From JBNKFV01 sp050289485 (GTDB taxonomy: Bacteria > Pseudomonadota > Gammaproteobacteria > Pseudomonadales > Cellvibrionaceae): a stretch of DNA of 64,000 nucleotides. Each line of letters opens with the position of its first letter. Positions within the stretch are counted from its first letter, which is position 1. Position numbers and translations under genes: made by a program. The DNA lies in NCBI GenBank assembly GCA_050289485.1, contig JBNKFV010000009.1, forward strand, positions 124,001-188,000, in the 5' to 3' direction. The notes below the pieces were generated by a model that worked only from the letters and a program-made list of their open reading frames with translations, did not search any database and had not been told where the DNA came from. Positions 9,201 through 16,534 of this stretch are shown here, piece by piece.

Positions 9201-9330
9201 TGAAAAGCTTTTCAAAGAGATAATGTTGCAGCGGCGCAAAGATGATCTTGAGTTTTATAAATTGTTTGCTGGTGATGAGGCGTTTAAGGCATCGCTGATG
9301 CGGAGCATGCAGCGAATGGTGAATATATAA
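6259..9330 (+). CDS. hsdR: Type I restriction endonuclease, motor and nuclease subunit
   Basis: A 1023-residue restriction subunit that translocates DNA using ATP and cuts away from the recognition site. The N-terminal nuclease has Asp161 in EIDMALF and Glu175-Leu-Lys177 in TLELKNA. The helicase motor has Walker A HSAGSGKS at about 322-329, DEAH at about 437-440 and the motif-III-like FTATP, followed by a second RecA-like domain with LVVANKYLTGFDQP and ALSRLNR. The length is normal for the family. Three starts are possible (TTG 6250, ATG 6253, ATG 6259); the last is best spaced from AAAGGA at 6244-6249. All catalytic motifs are present, so it appears functional. Confidence 0.95.
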   Translation: MVSKTNEQALEAAIQRALTGTNIESPASGGIAETPADYVVANNGFKLGLPTDFNAQFAIDEKFFWQFITSTQEDELDKIKRNSPSDWQRKLLERFDRLIKKHGILHLLKKGLSVDDAHFHLMYPAPLASSSEKVKQNFDDNIFSCTRQVRYSLANPLQEIDMALFINGIPVITLELKNAWTGQTARYHGQKQYREDRDINQPLLNFGRCLVHMAVDTDEVYMTTKLAGKSTFFLPFNKGYNHGQGNPPNPNGHKTAYLWEEVFSKDSLANIIQHFVRLDGSSKDQLNKRTLFFPRYHQLDVVRGLVSHASEHGVGQTYLIQHSAGSGKSNSITWAAYQLIETYPATEGVHGSKGLGQPLFDSVIVVTDRRLLDRQLRDNIKDFSEVKNIIAPAHKSSELKSALENGKKIIITTIQKFPFIIDGISDLSEKRFAVIIDEAHSSQSGSAHDNMNRAMGKNEEEEEDAQDKILSAMKSRKMRGNASYLAFTATPKNNTLEKFGVKQADGSFEPFHLYSMKQAIEEGFILDVLSNYTTYKSYYEIEKSIADNPEFDTKKAQKKLRAYVERSQQTIDTKSEIMLEHFIPQVVNAKKLRGKAKGMVITQNIETAIRYHKAITRILEAHGNPFKALVAFSGTKEVDGIEYTEAEINGFSDNDTKDMFDKNYVGEVKPKGVNEDEYRLLVVANKYLTGFDQPKLCSMYVDKKLAGVLCVQALSRLNRSAPKLGKKTEDLFVLDFFNTVDDIKTAFDPFYTATSLSEATDINVLHELKDQMDDVGVYEWSEVEDFVQRYFAEEDAQTLSPIIDIAAARFNTDLELENDEKADFKIKAKQFVKIYGQMAAIMPYEMIVWEKLFWFLKFLIPKLKVTDPDAELLDELLDSVDLSSYGLQRVKLNHAIGLDESATELDPQNPNPRGAHDGEKELNPLDEIVRTFNERWFQGWSATPEEQRVRLLSMAESIKAHPDYDDKYKNNPDPHNQHLAFEKLFKEIMLQRRKDDLEFYKLFAGDEAFKASLMRSMQRMVNI

Positions 9331-9403
9331 TAGGTGTGAGATCGCTCTTGCCAGACAAGCATTTTAACGGTTATTAAATGAGCACTAATTAAAGCGATTA
9401 GCA

Positions 9404-10522
9404 ATGAAGCAAAAAATAGAACAAGTTCTAAGCGCTACGCCGGGTTTAAAAGGGCGGCAAATTGCGAATAAATTGAACTTGGATAAAAAGGACGTTAACT
9501 CATACTTGAGTAAGCAAGATGGTTTTTTCTTCAAGGATGAGAACCACTGCTGGTTTATTGTTCAGAATGATTTGTTTGAAATTCAGCTTGATGGTGAAAC
9601 TTGGATCGACGGTTTGGGATTAGACCGGTCAATTGGCAAAGTCGGATCGCCATTGGAGTCGGAGTGCTCTTCTATTCATTTTATAGTGTCCAAGGGCTGT
9701 AATATATTTCTTGAAGCGGAAGCGCGTTTGCTCGCATATTCAAATCAATTAATCCATATAGGAAAGCGCGTTGTTATTGATTTTAATGATTGCAATGAAA
9801 CGCTCAGATGGTTCGATAGAAATGGATTTTTTGAGATGTTGCACGAGGATGTTGTGGTTAAGCCTAATCGACCTATATTCTCAAGCGCTGAGCTATTTAA
9901 AGGCAACAGTGAGGCTGTTTATGAGTTTGGTGAAGTAAATCCTGATGACTTGGATGAAGACATCCCTCAACGATTGAAGCATAGCTTTGTGAGTTATGCG
10001 GGTGAGAAATATTCCCAACCAGCCTTTACGGTTTTATCAGAGTTGTTCGGGAATGTTCGTGATCACTCCGAGTCTCCCATACCTGGGTACATAGCACTTC
10101 AGCGTTATAAAGGATTCAAAGGGAAGAATGGCTTCGCTGGAGTAAATCCTCATATTCAAACAATCGTTTCCGATAGCGGACGAGGTATTACAGGGACTTT
10201 GAAGCCTGTTCTTGAAGAGAGATATCCTGAAATTTTCAATAAACTTGATTTTTCGGATTCAAAGTCAGACCCTCTGCTCGTGTGTGAGGTATTTAAAAAG
10301 GGTAGGATATCGCAATCAAGCGATGAGGGGCGCGGCTTGGGGTTAAAGCGAAGCGGTGATGTTGCTGCGTCATACGATGCGATTATCTCTGTCAGAGAAG
10401 GCTGTTTTGAACTCAAACTAACTTATAAGGCTGGAAAATTGCACAAAGCCGATTATGAACTAAACCTTCCCAAACTCATGGGTACGCATATTTGTTTTGA
10501 CTTCTTTCTTGCGCGAGACTAG
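9404..10522 (+). CDS. GHKL-type ATPase with N-terminal helix-turn-helix-like segment
   Basis: A 372-residue protein with a histidine-kinase-like/GHKL ATP-binding domain at the C-terminus: N-box ELFGNVRDH (Glu213, Asn217, Asp220, His221), G1 box DSGRGI (from Asp257) and G2 box GRGLGL (from 309). There is no phosphoacceptor-histidine domain, so it is not a classical sensor kinase. Residues 1-50 (LKGRQIANKLNLDKKDVNSYL) look like a small winged or ordinary helix-turn-helix. It sits 73 bases after hsdR and 22 bases before a DUF4325/STAS-like gene. Such pairs resemble anti-sigma kinase/STAS switches, so a regulatory partner role is plausible but unproven. Confidence 0.75.
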   Translation: MKQKIEQVLSATPGLKGRQIANKLNLDKKDVNSYLSKQDGFFFKDENHCWFIVQNDLFEIQLDGETWIDGLGLDRSIGKVGSPLESECSSIHFIVSKGCNIFLEAEARLLAYSNQLIHIGKRVVIDFNDCNETLRWFDRNGFFEMLHEDVVVKPNRPIFSSAELFKGNSEAVYEFGEVNPDDLDEDIPQRLKHSFVSYAGEKYSQPAFTVLSELFGNVRDHSESPIPGYIALQRYKGFKGKNGFAGVNPHIQTIVSDSGRGITGTLKPVLEERYPEIFNKLDFSDSKSDPLLVCEVFKKGRISQSSDEGRGLGLKRSGDVAASYDAIISVREGCFELKLTYKAGKLHKADYELNLPKLMGTHICFDFFLARD

Positions 10523-10544
10523 AAAAACTGGTTAAATTAACAAG

Positions 10545-11093
10545 ATGAACCAGAAAGATATTCCTATGCGCCTTCGTGATTTTACTAGAGATGATCACCC
10601 TTTCGGAAACAAACAGGGAAGAGAAACCCTTTCGTTACTTTCTGATTATGTTGATGCAAACCCTTCCGATATTTATGAAATCTCTATTGAAGGGATTGTG
10701 GCAACTGATGCCTCTTTTCCAAGAGAGAGCGTAATCTCGTTGGCAAAGCTGAGTAAAGGTGAAAAAGGTTTTTATCTAACGGGATATTTCACCAAAGATC
10801 TTCTTGATAATTGGCATTATGCGGCTGTTGCCAAAGAGCAGCCTCTAATCCTCAAGACCGATGATGGATACTCGATTATTGGCTCAGCATTGAGCAAAGG
10901 GGCAAAGGAATTGCTCGACTTCATTATGAAGGAAGGTGAAGTAACAACTTCCAAGGTTGTTCAGAAGTTCGGCGTTTCGGCTCAAAATGCCAGTGCTAAG
11001 CTAAAAAAGCTATATGCTACTGGCCTGATCTTAGGCCATAAGGCAGTTGCTGAATCTGGCGGTCTAGAGTTCGTATACAAGGCAATTAAATAA
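10545..11093 (+). CDS. DUF4325 (STAS-like) domain fused to a C-terminal winged helix
   Basis: A 182-residue protein. Residues about 8-100 fit the STAS-like DUF4325 pattern: the N-terminal FGNKQGRETL, a central ISIEGIVATDASFPRESVISLA and GFYLTGY. Residues about 118-180 (LLDFIMKEGEVTTSKVVQKF, then SAQNASAKLKKLYATGLI) form a MarR/DeoR-like winged helix. The combination suggests a DNA-binding switch protein controlled by protein-protein contact, most simply with the GHKL ATPase encoded just upstream (inference). Immediately downstream, inverted and direct repeats overlap a promoter, so this protein is a natural candidate for the factor bound there. Confidence 0.7.
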   Translation: MNQKDIPMRLRDFTRDDHPFGNKQGRETLSLLSDYVDANPSDIYEISIEGIVATDASFPRESVISLAKLSKGEKGFYLTGYFTKDLLDNWHYAAVAKEQPLILKTDDGYSIIGSALSKGAKELLDFIMKEGEVTTSKVVQKFGVSAQNASAKLKKLYATGLILGHKAVAESGGLEFVYKAIK

Positions 11094-11200
11094 TTCTGTT
11101 AAAACAGGTTGACTTTAACAGAATTAATCGGCTATTCTTGATTTATGGGCTTAACAGCCTTTTTTATTAGGCGCTGATAAAACAGCTTAAGTTTAACAGA
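11093..11200 (+). promoter_or_regulatory. Promoter with repeated palindromic operator ahead of the CBASS gene group
   Basis: A perfect 11-bp inverted repeat (ATTCTGTTAAA at 11093-11103 and its complement at 11114-11124, 10-nt spacer) overlaps a -35 element TTGACT (11109-11114), which lies 18 bp before TATTCT (11133-11138). A second imperfect copy of the same 22-bp unit occurs at 11179-11200, 78 bp further on, just before the ribosome site of the small gene at 11220. A repressor binding here would block the promoter. Confidence 0.65.
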
Positions 11201-11219
11201 TATTAGGAGTTTAATAACA

Positions 11220-11393
11220 ATGGCAACAAACCCACCAAAAGGGGATGGCAAGCGTAACGGAGCAGTGCGTGGGCGTTCTCAAACACAAACACCCTCTGGG
11301 CATTACGTTAAGCGTGACGCATCCACTGGCAGATTCATGGATGTAAAAACGACCGATAAAACGCCATTTAAGGGCGTTCGGAAGGAGAAGTAA
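11220..11393 (+). CDS. Small basic protein of unknown function
   Basis: A 57-residue lysine/arginine-rich protein with the segments GKRNGAVRGRSQ, GHYVKRDASTGRFMDVK and PFKGVRKEK. I recognise this as a widespread small conserved protein seen near accessory genes, but I know no function. TAGGAG at 11204-11209 is well placed for the ATG. It is the first gene after the operator/promoter region and ends one base before the YdjM-like gene, so it heads the CBASS transcript. Confidence 0.75.
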   Translation: MATNPPKGDGKRNGAVRGRSQTQTPSGHYVKRDASTGRFMDVKTTDKTPFKGVRKEK

Positions 11394-11394
11394 C

Positions 11395-11757
11395 ATGGCA
11401 AATGGCTTTACACATAGCATAGCTGGCGGCCTGTGCGGGCTTGGTGTCGCTTTATCTGAACAGGATAAACAATCGCCTATTAACCCTGTGTTGGCGATTG
11501 GGACGGGCTTAGCTTTCGCTAAGCTGCCCGATATATTGGAACCTGCGATACATCCCCATCATCGTCAGTTTTGTCATAGTGTGGCTATGCTCACCGCTGT
11601 TGGTTATGGTATTAAAAAAGCATATGAGTGGAAGCCGCAGGATAGTACTGGAGAATTTTGGCGAGCATTGGCACTTTGTGCCGGGGTTGGTTATATCTCC
11701 CATTTAGTGCTTGATGGAATCACCCCTCGATCATTGCCGCTGCTCGGTAACGTGTAA
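11395..11757 (+). CDS. YdjM/DUF457-like membrane-bound metal-dependent hydrolase homologue
   Basis: A 120-residue protein. Conserved histidines and acidic residues occur in the order expected for the YdjM/YbcI family: FTHSIAG at the start, then LPDILEPAIHPHHRQFCHS, and SHLVLDGITPRSLP at the end. Hydrophobic stretches around 10-40 and 90-110 suggest membrane association. The start overlaps the ribosome-binding region GGAGAAG of the preceding gene's last codons. The biochemical role of the family is unsettled; in E. coli ydjM is LexA-controlled. Its position directly before the HNH-SAVED effector suggests transcription with CBASS but does not prove a shared role. Confidence 0.75.
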   Translation: MANGFTHSIAGGLCGLGVALSEQDKQSPINPVLAIGTGLAFAKLPDILEPAIHPHHRQFCHSVAMLTAVGYGIKKAYEWKPQDSTGEFWRALALCAGVGYISHLVLDGITPRSLPLLGNV

Positions 11758-11767
11758 GGGTTAGATC

Positions 11768-12925
11768 ATGGTTTCAGAGGTTACTAGACATATACCAGAT
11801 AGCACTCAAAGAGAGCTATGGGCGCGCGCGGCTGGGCGGTGCCAATTTGATGGGCATAACAGGCTTCTCTACACCTCGTGTGTCACGCAAGAAACCGTAA
11901 ACGCTGCACAGAAAGCTCATATCTATGCCTTTTCTGAAAAAGGACCGCGGGGGCGAGGGCCATATAAAGATAATCTCGATGCCCTCAATGACGTCAGCAA
12001 CCTTATGCTCATGTGCTATGACTGCCATAAAAAAATCGATCAGGATAAAGATGGCGTGCGCTACTCCGCCGACCTGCTGATCAAATGGAAAACAGAGCAC
12101 GAACAGCGCGTGGAGATTGTTACAGGCATTGCACCAGACAAGAAATCTCATGCTGTATTGTACGGGGCGAACATAGGCTCCGAGAAGTCGCCGATTGTAT
12201 ATCATGCCTGTGTAGAGGCTATGTTCCCACAGCGGTATCCGGCAACTGAAAGACCAGTGCTGATCTCGATGAATTCCGAGCTCAAAGACAGCTCGCCACA
12301 ATATTGGCAATCAGAATCACAGCATCTTCTCAAAGCCTTTCAGCGAAAAATACTGTCGTTAATCGAGGACGATACCTGTAAACATTTCTCTCTGTTTACA
12401 CTTGCCCCGCAGCCTTTACTGATACAACTTGGTGCTTTACTCACAGACAAAATGGATGTTGAGACCTATCAGTTACATCGAGAGCCTAAGGGTTGGTTCT
12501 GGCAGGACTGTCAGGATGATTTTGATTACATCATACGTAAACCAGATCACTTCAACGGAGCCCCCGTACTGATCGTATCCTTAAGTGACCACGTTTCATA
12601 CGAGCGTATCACCAGAGTTGTTGGTGAAGACATATCCATTTGGGAAATTACTCTTGAACATCCGCACAATGATTTTATGCAGGCTAAGCAGCAACTTTCG
12701 CTATTTAGAAAACGCCTGAGAAGCCTAATAGTTGATATTAAGCGCGAGCATGGTGAAGCCGCTCCGCTTCATGTTTTCCCTGTGATGCCGGTTTCGTGCG
12801 CCGTTGAGTTCGGGCGGGCGAGAATGCCAAAGGCCGATATGCCGTGGGTGATTTATGACCACGATATGAATACTCAGGAATTTGTTAAAGCTATAGAACT
12901 GAAAGGTGATTTACATGCTGGCTAA
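11768..12925 (+). CDS. cap5: CBASS effector: HNH nuclease fused to SAVED sensor domain (Cap5)
   Basis: A 385-residue protein with an N-terminal HNH endonuclease and a C-terminal SAVED domain. HNH residues visible are Cys25, His51 (KAHIYAF), Asn78 (SNLMLMCYDC), Cys83, Cys86 and His87. The SAVED domain spans about 160-380 and includes FSLFTLAPQPLLIQLGALL, PVLIVSLS and the C-terminal PVMPVSCAVEFGRARMPKAD. In this family the SAVED domain binds a cyclic oligonucleotide made by the partner CD-NTase; binding causes assembly of the HNH domains and DNA degradation, killing the infected cell. The 3' end overlaps the CD-NTase start by 11 bases. All active-site residues expected are present. Confidence 0.93.
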   Translation: MVSEVTRHIPDSTQRELWARAAGRCQFDGHNRLLYTSCVTQETVNAAQKAHIYAFSEKGPRGRGPYKDNLDALNDVSNLMLMCYDCHKKIDQDKDGVRYSADLLIKWKTEHEQRVEIVTGIAPDKKSHAVLYGANIGSEKSPIVYHACVEAMFPQRYPATERPVLISMNSELKDSSPQYWQSESQHLLKAFQRKILSLIEDDTCKHFSLFTLAPQPLLIQLGALLTDKMDVETYQLHREPKGWFWQDCQDDFDYIIRKPDHFNGAPVLIVSLSDHVSYERITRVVGEDISIWEITLEHPHNDFMQAKQQLSLFRKRLRSLIVDIKREHGEAAPLHVFPVMPVSCAVEFGRARMPKADMPWVIYDHDMNTQEFVKAIELKGDLHAG

Positions 12926-14105
12926 TCGAAGTAACGAAGTGCTGAAAAGCATTCTTGAAAAAATTGAACTACCGGAAGGCGCCTATGAGAAGGCGGAAAA
13001 GCGGTATAAAGATATTGGTGAGTGGTTGCACCGACCAGATTCAAGCTGCATCGAATATGACCCGCTTGTGTTTTCGCAAGGTTCGTTCAGGCTGGGCACA
13101 GCAATCAAACCAGATTCTGATGAGGAATACGATCTTGATATGGGGTGTAAGCTACGCCAAGGACTGAGTAAGAGTCAGATCACACAAGAACAGCTCAAAA
13201 ATCATGTTGGTGATGAGCTGGAGCTGTATCGTAAGGCGCGTGCTATCAAACAAGAGCTTGCAGAGAAAAAGCGTTGCTGGCGGCTAGATTATGCCGACGG
13301 ATTGAGTTTCCATATGGATATCGTGCCATGTATTCCAGAGAGTGATACTGGTAGAGGCATTCTGAAGCGACGCATGGTCGAAAACTCGCATTTTGATGAT
13401 GCGCTTGCTCAAAATGTATCTGAGCTGGCGGTCTCAATAACTGATAATACTGATCCTGAATACAGGGTGACGACAGACAACTGGCGACTCAGTAATCCAG
13501 AAGGTTATGCGCGCTGGTTTGAGACTCGCATGAAGACTGCTCGGGAAGTTATCAACGAACGCGAGGTGAGCTTCAAGGCTAGCATTGATAGCTTGCCATA
13601 CTATCAATGGAAAACCCCGCTACAGCAAACCATTCAGCTATTGAAGCGTCACCGCGATACGATGTTTAAGGATGACGAAGACAGTAAGCCAATTTCGGTA
13701 ATTATCACAACGCTGGCAGCAAAAGCCTATAACGGAGAATCCGATCTGGCATCGGCCTTAACCAATGTCTTGTCACGCATGGGGGATTACATCAATGACG
13801 TTGTTCCTTATGTGCCTAACCCAGTTAACCCTGCCGAGGATTTTGCAGATAAGTGGTATGACAAGGGATCGACTGAGTACAAATTGCAGGATAACTTCTA
13901 CAAATGGCTCTATCAGGCTAGGGCTGATTTTAAAGCGCTTTGTGCCAAGGATAGCAGTCAGTTGGTGATTGAAGCAGCTGATCGAGGTCTAGACGTCCGC
14001 TTAGATGCTACTTCGGTTGCACTAGCTTTGGGCTTGTCTGCGGCTGTAATTACGCCGACCAAGGAGATACATGCCTCTGATCCAAAGCCATGGTTTGATG
14101 AATAG
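12915..14105 (+). CDS. CBASS cGAS/DncV-like nucleotidyltransferase (CD-NTase)
   Basis: A 396-residue enzyme that makes a cyclic nucleotide alarm signal on phage infection. The nucleotidyltransferase signature is complete: Gly56-Ser57 in QGSFRLGTAI, the metal-binding Asp73-x-Asp75 in EYDLDMG, and the third Asp135 in FHMDIVPCIP. A helical OAS-like C-terminal half follows (TPLQQTIQLLKRHRDTMF). The ATG at 12915 is chosen over the GTG at 12906 because AAAGGTGA is well placed and the 11-base overlap with cap5 fits coupling. The clade (CdnE, CdnG or other), and so the exact product, cannot be decided by eye. HNH-SAVED partners are known to respond to cyclic di- or trinucleotides. Confidence 0.93.
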   Translation: MLANRSNEVLKSILEKIELPEGAYEKAEKRYKDIGEWLHRPDSSCIEYDPLVFSQGSFRLGTAIKPDSDEEYDLDMGCKLRQGLSKSQITQEQLKNHVGDELELYRKARAIKQELAEKKRCWRLDYADGLSFHMDIVPCIPESDTGRGILKRRMVENSHFDDALAQNVSELAVSITDNTDPEYRVTTDNWRLSNPEGYARWFETRMKTAREVINEREVSFKASIDSLPYYQWKTPLQQTIQLLKRHRDTMFKDDEDSKPISVIITTLAAKAYNGESDLASALTNVLSRMGDYINDVVPYVPNPVNPAEDFADKWYDKGSTEYKLQDNFYKWLYQARADFKALCAKDSSQLVIEAADRGLDVRLDATSVALALGLSAAVITPTKEIHASDPKPWFDE

Positions 14106-14822
14106 ATGCGACACTGGGACGACTTAGGGTTAGAAGATTTTCTTGCATCTCATCCAAGGATCAGGATTGTAGCGATCAATAATGATCAAGTTGAGCTGGC
14201 CGGTGAGTATCATTTAAAAGCGCAGCTTGCGGGTAGTCAGCTAATAGATCGGACATATCAGCTCAGACTTGTTTGCCCACGTGATTACCCTAGGAAGTTA
14301 CCCAAGGTTCTTGATGAGGAAAGATACCTTCCGCGTAATCAGGAATACCACACATACTCTGATGGCTCTTTCTGTCTGGGTTCGGAGCTTAAAATAAAAT
14401 CGCTTCTACGCGATGATCATTCATTTACGGCATTTTTTGAAAACATTGTTGACCGATTTTTATATGCAGTCACGCACCGCATAGAGTTCGGGAGCTTTCC
14501 CTATGGTGAGCTGGCACACGGCGAACAAGGGTTGATCGATGATTATGGGGAGATGTTCGGCCTTAGTGGAAAATTATCAGTATTACGCGCATTACGGGCT
14601 CTTGGGAAGCGTAAGAGAGAAGCCAATAAGTTACCTTGCCCCTGCGGTTGCAGCCGGAGATTGGGGCGCTGTGATTATCGCTTTGTACTAAACGAATTCC
14701 GTAATGTTGAGCGCCGTCGCTGGTTCAGGCAACATTTGGAAAAATCTATTTCTCCCATTGAGCGCCCCAAGAAAAGTGAAAAGAAAAAACGCTCTTTAAG
14801 ATCAAGGCGAAAAGCTGCGTGA
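14106..14822 (+). CDS. CBASS E2-like conjugation protein (type II-short Cap2) with zinc-binding tail
   Basis: A 238-residue protein beginning immediately after the CD-NTase stop. Residues about 20-130 have the E2 ubiquitin-conjugating-like core: RLVCPRDYPRKLPKV for the proline-rich strand, and YSDGSFCLGS with the likely catalytic Cys90. No E1 or JAB protease gene follows, so this is the short form of type II CBASS, in which a lone E2-like protein handles the CD-NTase. The tail carries CPCGCSRRLGRC (about 178-190), a compact cysteine cluster suited to one zinc ion, and ends in a very basic stretch (RPKKSEKKKRSLRSRRKAA) that could contact nucleic acid. The last 21 bases overlap a leftward gene. 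Confidence 0.85.
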   Translation: MRHWDDLGLEDFLASHPRIRIVAINNDQVELAGEYHLKAQLAGSQLIDRTYQLRLVCPRDYPRKLPKVLDEERYLPRNQEYHTYSDGSFCLGSELKIKSLLRDDHSFTAFFENIVDRFLYAVTHRIEFGSFPYGELAHGEQGLIDDYGEMFGLSGKLSVLRALRALGKRKREANKLPCPCGCSRRLGRCDYRFVLNEFRNVERRRWFRQHLEKSISPIERPKKSEKKKRSLRSRRKAA

Positions 14823-14990
14823 ATATTTTTCAGTTATCTCGCTTTGAATATTTTCAATGGATGCCAGTGCATTTCTGCGTTGATATGTATCAACATTACT
14901 TTTCGCAAGTTCGTTAAACGCCTCTCTTAATAGTCCTCTCAGCTCAGTTTCACTTTTTGCTGCCAATTCAAATCTTGTAATCAATCTCAT
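14802..14990 (-). CDS. Small conserved protein of mobilizable elements
   Basis: A 62-residue protein (MRLITRFELAAKSETELRGL and onward) with an excellent ribosome-binding site: AGGAGGTAAC directly precedes the ATG at 14990. I recall closely similar short proteins next to relaxase and transfer genes on plasmids, without a known role. It reads leftward and its 3' end overlaps the E2-like gene convergently by 21 bases. It is predicted to be all-helical and has no cysteine cluster or membrane segment. Confidence 0.75.
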   Translation of the reverse strand: MRLITRFELAAKSETELRGLLREAFNELAKSNVDTYQRRNALASIENIQSEITEKYSRSFSP

Positions 14991-15526
14991 TGTTACCTCC
15001 TATTTTGGAGGCCGTGACCAACACGGCCTTTGTATGGCCGCGTTTGTGAAAAGAGTTTTGTCTGCACCTTTGGTCGCAATGAAATGGAGAAGGTGTTTCC
15101 TTGCAGGATTAAATGTCTCTTTACGCTAGTGGTGTTGCACAAAGGTTGTGTTGGCTCACGCCGCTATGAGGTGACAGTTGATTTTTTAGGATGTTAGCAG
15201 CGCTTAAAGCTCTGAGCTTCCAAGGCTTAGAAAAAGTTTCTCTGCGCTGGCTTAAAGATTAAGTAAGGCGAGAACACTAGGTGTGTTCGCTTGTTTCAAT
15301 AATTACGTGCCCCTTTTGGGTAAACGTCAAAATATCACACAACTTGTCTCCATCAAGACATCCCCCATCCTTCCGCGCCCGAAAAGACTGGGCTTGTGCA
15401 GGATGGGTGGTTCCCCCTGTCTGGACTACGCCAAAACATGTGATCTTCCGCTCGCTTCTCTCGCTCCTTTGTCTGGGGTTTTCAACCCCAAAAGGGGATG
15501 TGTTTTTAAGATTAAGGAGAAAAGAA
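14991..15526. promoter_or_regulatory. Divergent control region with strong stem-loops; structured leader of ardA
   Basis: No gene is seen in these 536 bases. A 7-bp hairpin lies at 15010-15028 (GGCCGTG stem, TTTG after it). A nested structure spans 15364-15407: outer CCCATCCT/AGGATGGG arms enclose an inner GCCC/GGGC pair. Just before ardA there are two mutually exclusive hairpins, GGGGTT-ttc-AACCCC (15475-15489) and CCCC-aaaa-GGGG (15486-15497), which share the ACCCC arm. This is the usual place for a single-strand-active promoter of a leading-region anti-restriction gene, which is inference. Confidence 0.5.
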
Positions 15527-16039
15527 ATGAGCGAAGATATTAGAATTTATGTGGCATGTTTGGCGGCGTATAACAGCGGGTATTTACACGGTGTTTGGAT
15601 TGATGCGACTGGGGAAGTTGACGACATTCAAGAACAAATAAATACCATGTTGAAATCCAGCCCTGTAGAAGACGCGGAAGAATACGCAATACACGATTTT
15701 GAAGGTTATGGCAGCTATCGCCTATCAGAATATGAAGGAATAGAAAGTGCGCATGAAATAGCGTGTTTTATCGAAGAACATGGCGAGATAGCCGCCGAGC
15801 TAATCAGCCATTTTTCAACGCTTGAAGAAGCACAAAAAGCTATGGAAGAGGATTACCAAGGGCAGTATGCGAGCTTGGAGGATTACGCGCAGGAAATCAC
15901 AGAAGAAACCAGCGAAGTGCCCAGCCACCTAGAATTTTATATCGACTACGAGAAAATAGGGCGTGACATGGAAATGAGCGGCGATATTTTCACCATCGAA
16001 ACGGGTTATCGCGAGGTGCATGTGTTTTGGAACCGCTAA
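15527..16039 (+). CDS. ardA: Anti-restriction protein ArdA
   Basis: A 170-residue acidic DNA-mimic protein that binds type I restriction enzymes and protects incoming DNA. Recognised by RIYVACLAAYNSGYLHGVWID at the N-terminus, the Asp/Glu-rich middle (PVEDAEEYAIHDFEGYGSYR) and GDIFTIETGYREVHVFWNR at the end. Length is normal for the family (about 165-170). The frame is open upstream to 15281, but AAGGAG at 15514-15519 fixes the ATG at 15527. The stop codon lies in the loop of a terminator hairpin. It is notable that it shares an island with a type I RM system, so it may be timed to act only during transfer. Confidence 0.95.
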   Translation: MSEDIRIYVACLAAYNSGYLHGVWIDATGEVDDIQEQINTMLKSSPVEDAEEYAIHDFEGYGSYRLSEYEGIESAHEIACFIEEHGEIAAELISHFSTLEEAQKAMEEDYQGQYASLEDYAQEITEETSEVPSHLEFYIDYEKIGRDMEMSGDIFTIETGYREVHVFWNR

Positions 16040-16054
16040 GGCGGTTCCTTTTTT
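16029..16054 (+). terminator. Intrinsic terminator overlapping the ardA stop codon
   Basis: Perfect 8-bp stem GGAACCGC/GCGGTTCC (16029-16036, 16041-16048) with a 4-nt loop that includes the TAA, followed by six T. It would end ardA transcription before the next gene. Confidence 0.85.
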
Positions 16055-16073
16055 GCGGAAAGGGAATTTTAAA

Positions 16074-16415
16074 ATGCGAGATTTAACAAACGAAGAAAAA
16101 CAGCAATCACTAAAGCGGGCTTTAACCTGCACAGGTGGTGCGCTCGATAGATGGAGCGCCAGAGCTGCAAAAGGTCTGAATGATGCCGACATGGCAAAAG
16201 CGGTACGTTATGAACTGGGTATTTGCGGCGGTTCAGGGTGCAGCAATAGCATACGCCTTCATTACGAAGGCGCTGGCTTAAAAGTATGGGCGGCATGGGA
16301 AATATTTATTCCTTCATCTGTAGAGCCGATATTTCAGGGAGAGGCCACCATTAAGACCGCACGGTGTTTGTTTGGTGTTAAAAATCCTGTTGATGTGCAG
16401 CTTGATCTATTTTGA
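16074..16415 (+). CDS. Conserved hypothetical protein of the transfer region
   Basis: A 113-residue protein that I do not recognise. ATG 16074 is preferred over the upstream start at 16020, which would run through the ardA terminator; AAAGGGA precedes it. The sequence has a helical N-terminus (LTNEEKQQSLKRALTCTGGALDRWSARAAKGL), then ELGICGGSGCSNSIRLHYEGAGLKVWAAWE and a C-terminal VQLDLF. Two cysteines in CGGSGC could bind metal, but no known motif is complete. It probably belongs with ardA as part of the element's backbone. Confidence 0.6.
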   Translation: MRDLTNEEKQQSLKRALTCTGGALDRWSARAAKGLNDADMAKAVRYELGICGGSGCSNSIRLHYEGAGLKVWAAWEIFIPSSVEPIFQGEATIKTARCLFGVKNPVDVQLDLF

Positions 16416-16420
16416 CTGAA

Positions 16421-16454
16421 AAAAATTGCGCCGCCAAGCATGGGGCTTGGCGGC
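16421..16454 (-). terminator. Terminator-like hairpin reading leftward
   Basis: A perfect 10-bp stem (GCCGCCAAGC 16430-16439 and its complement 16445-16454) with a 5-nt loop. Read on the minus strand, a run of T follows 4 nt after the stem. It may end leftward transcripts arriving from the mobilization genes, or act as a transcription barrier after the gene ending at 16415. Confidence 0.55.
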
Positions 16455-16534
16455 TAACTGCAAAAGACACCACAAATTTGCATAAATGCAAATCCGATGG
16501 TAAGAAAACCTATAAGAAAGAGAAAGTTAAATGA

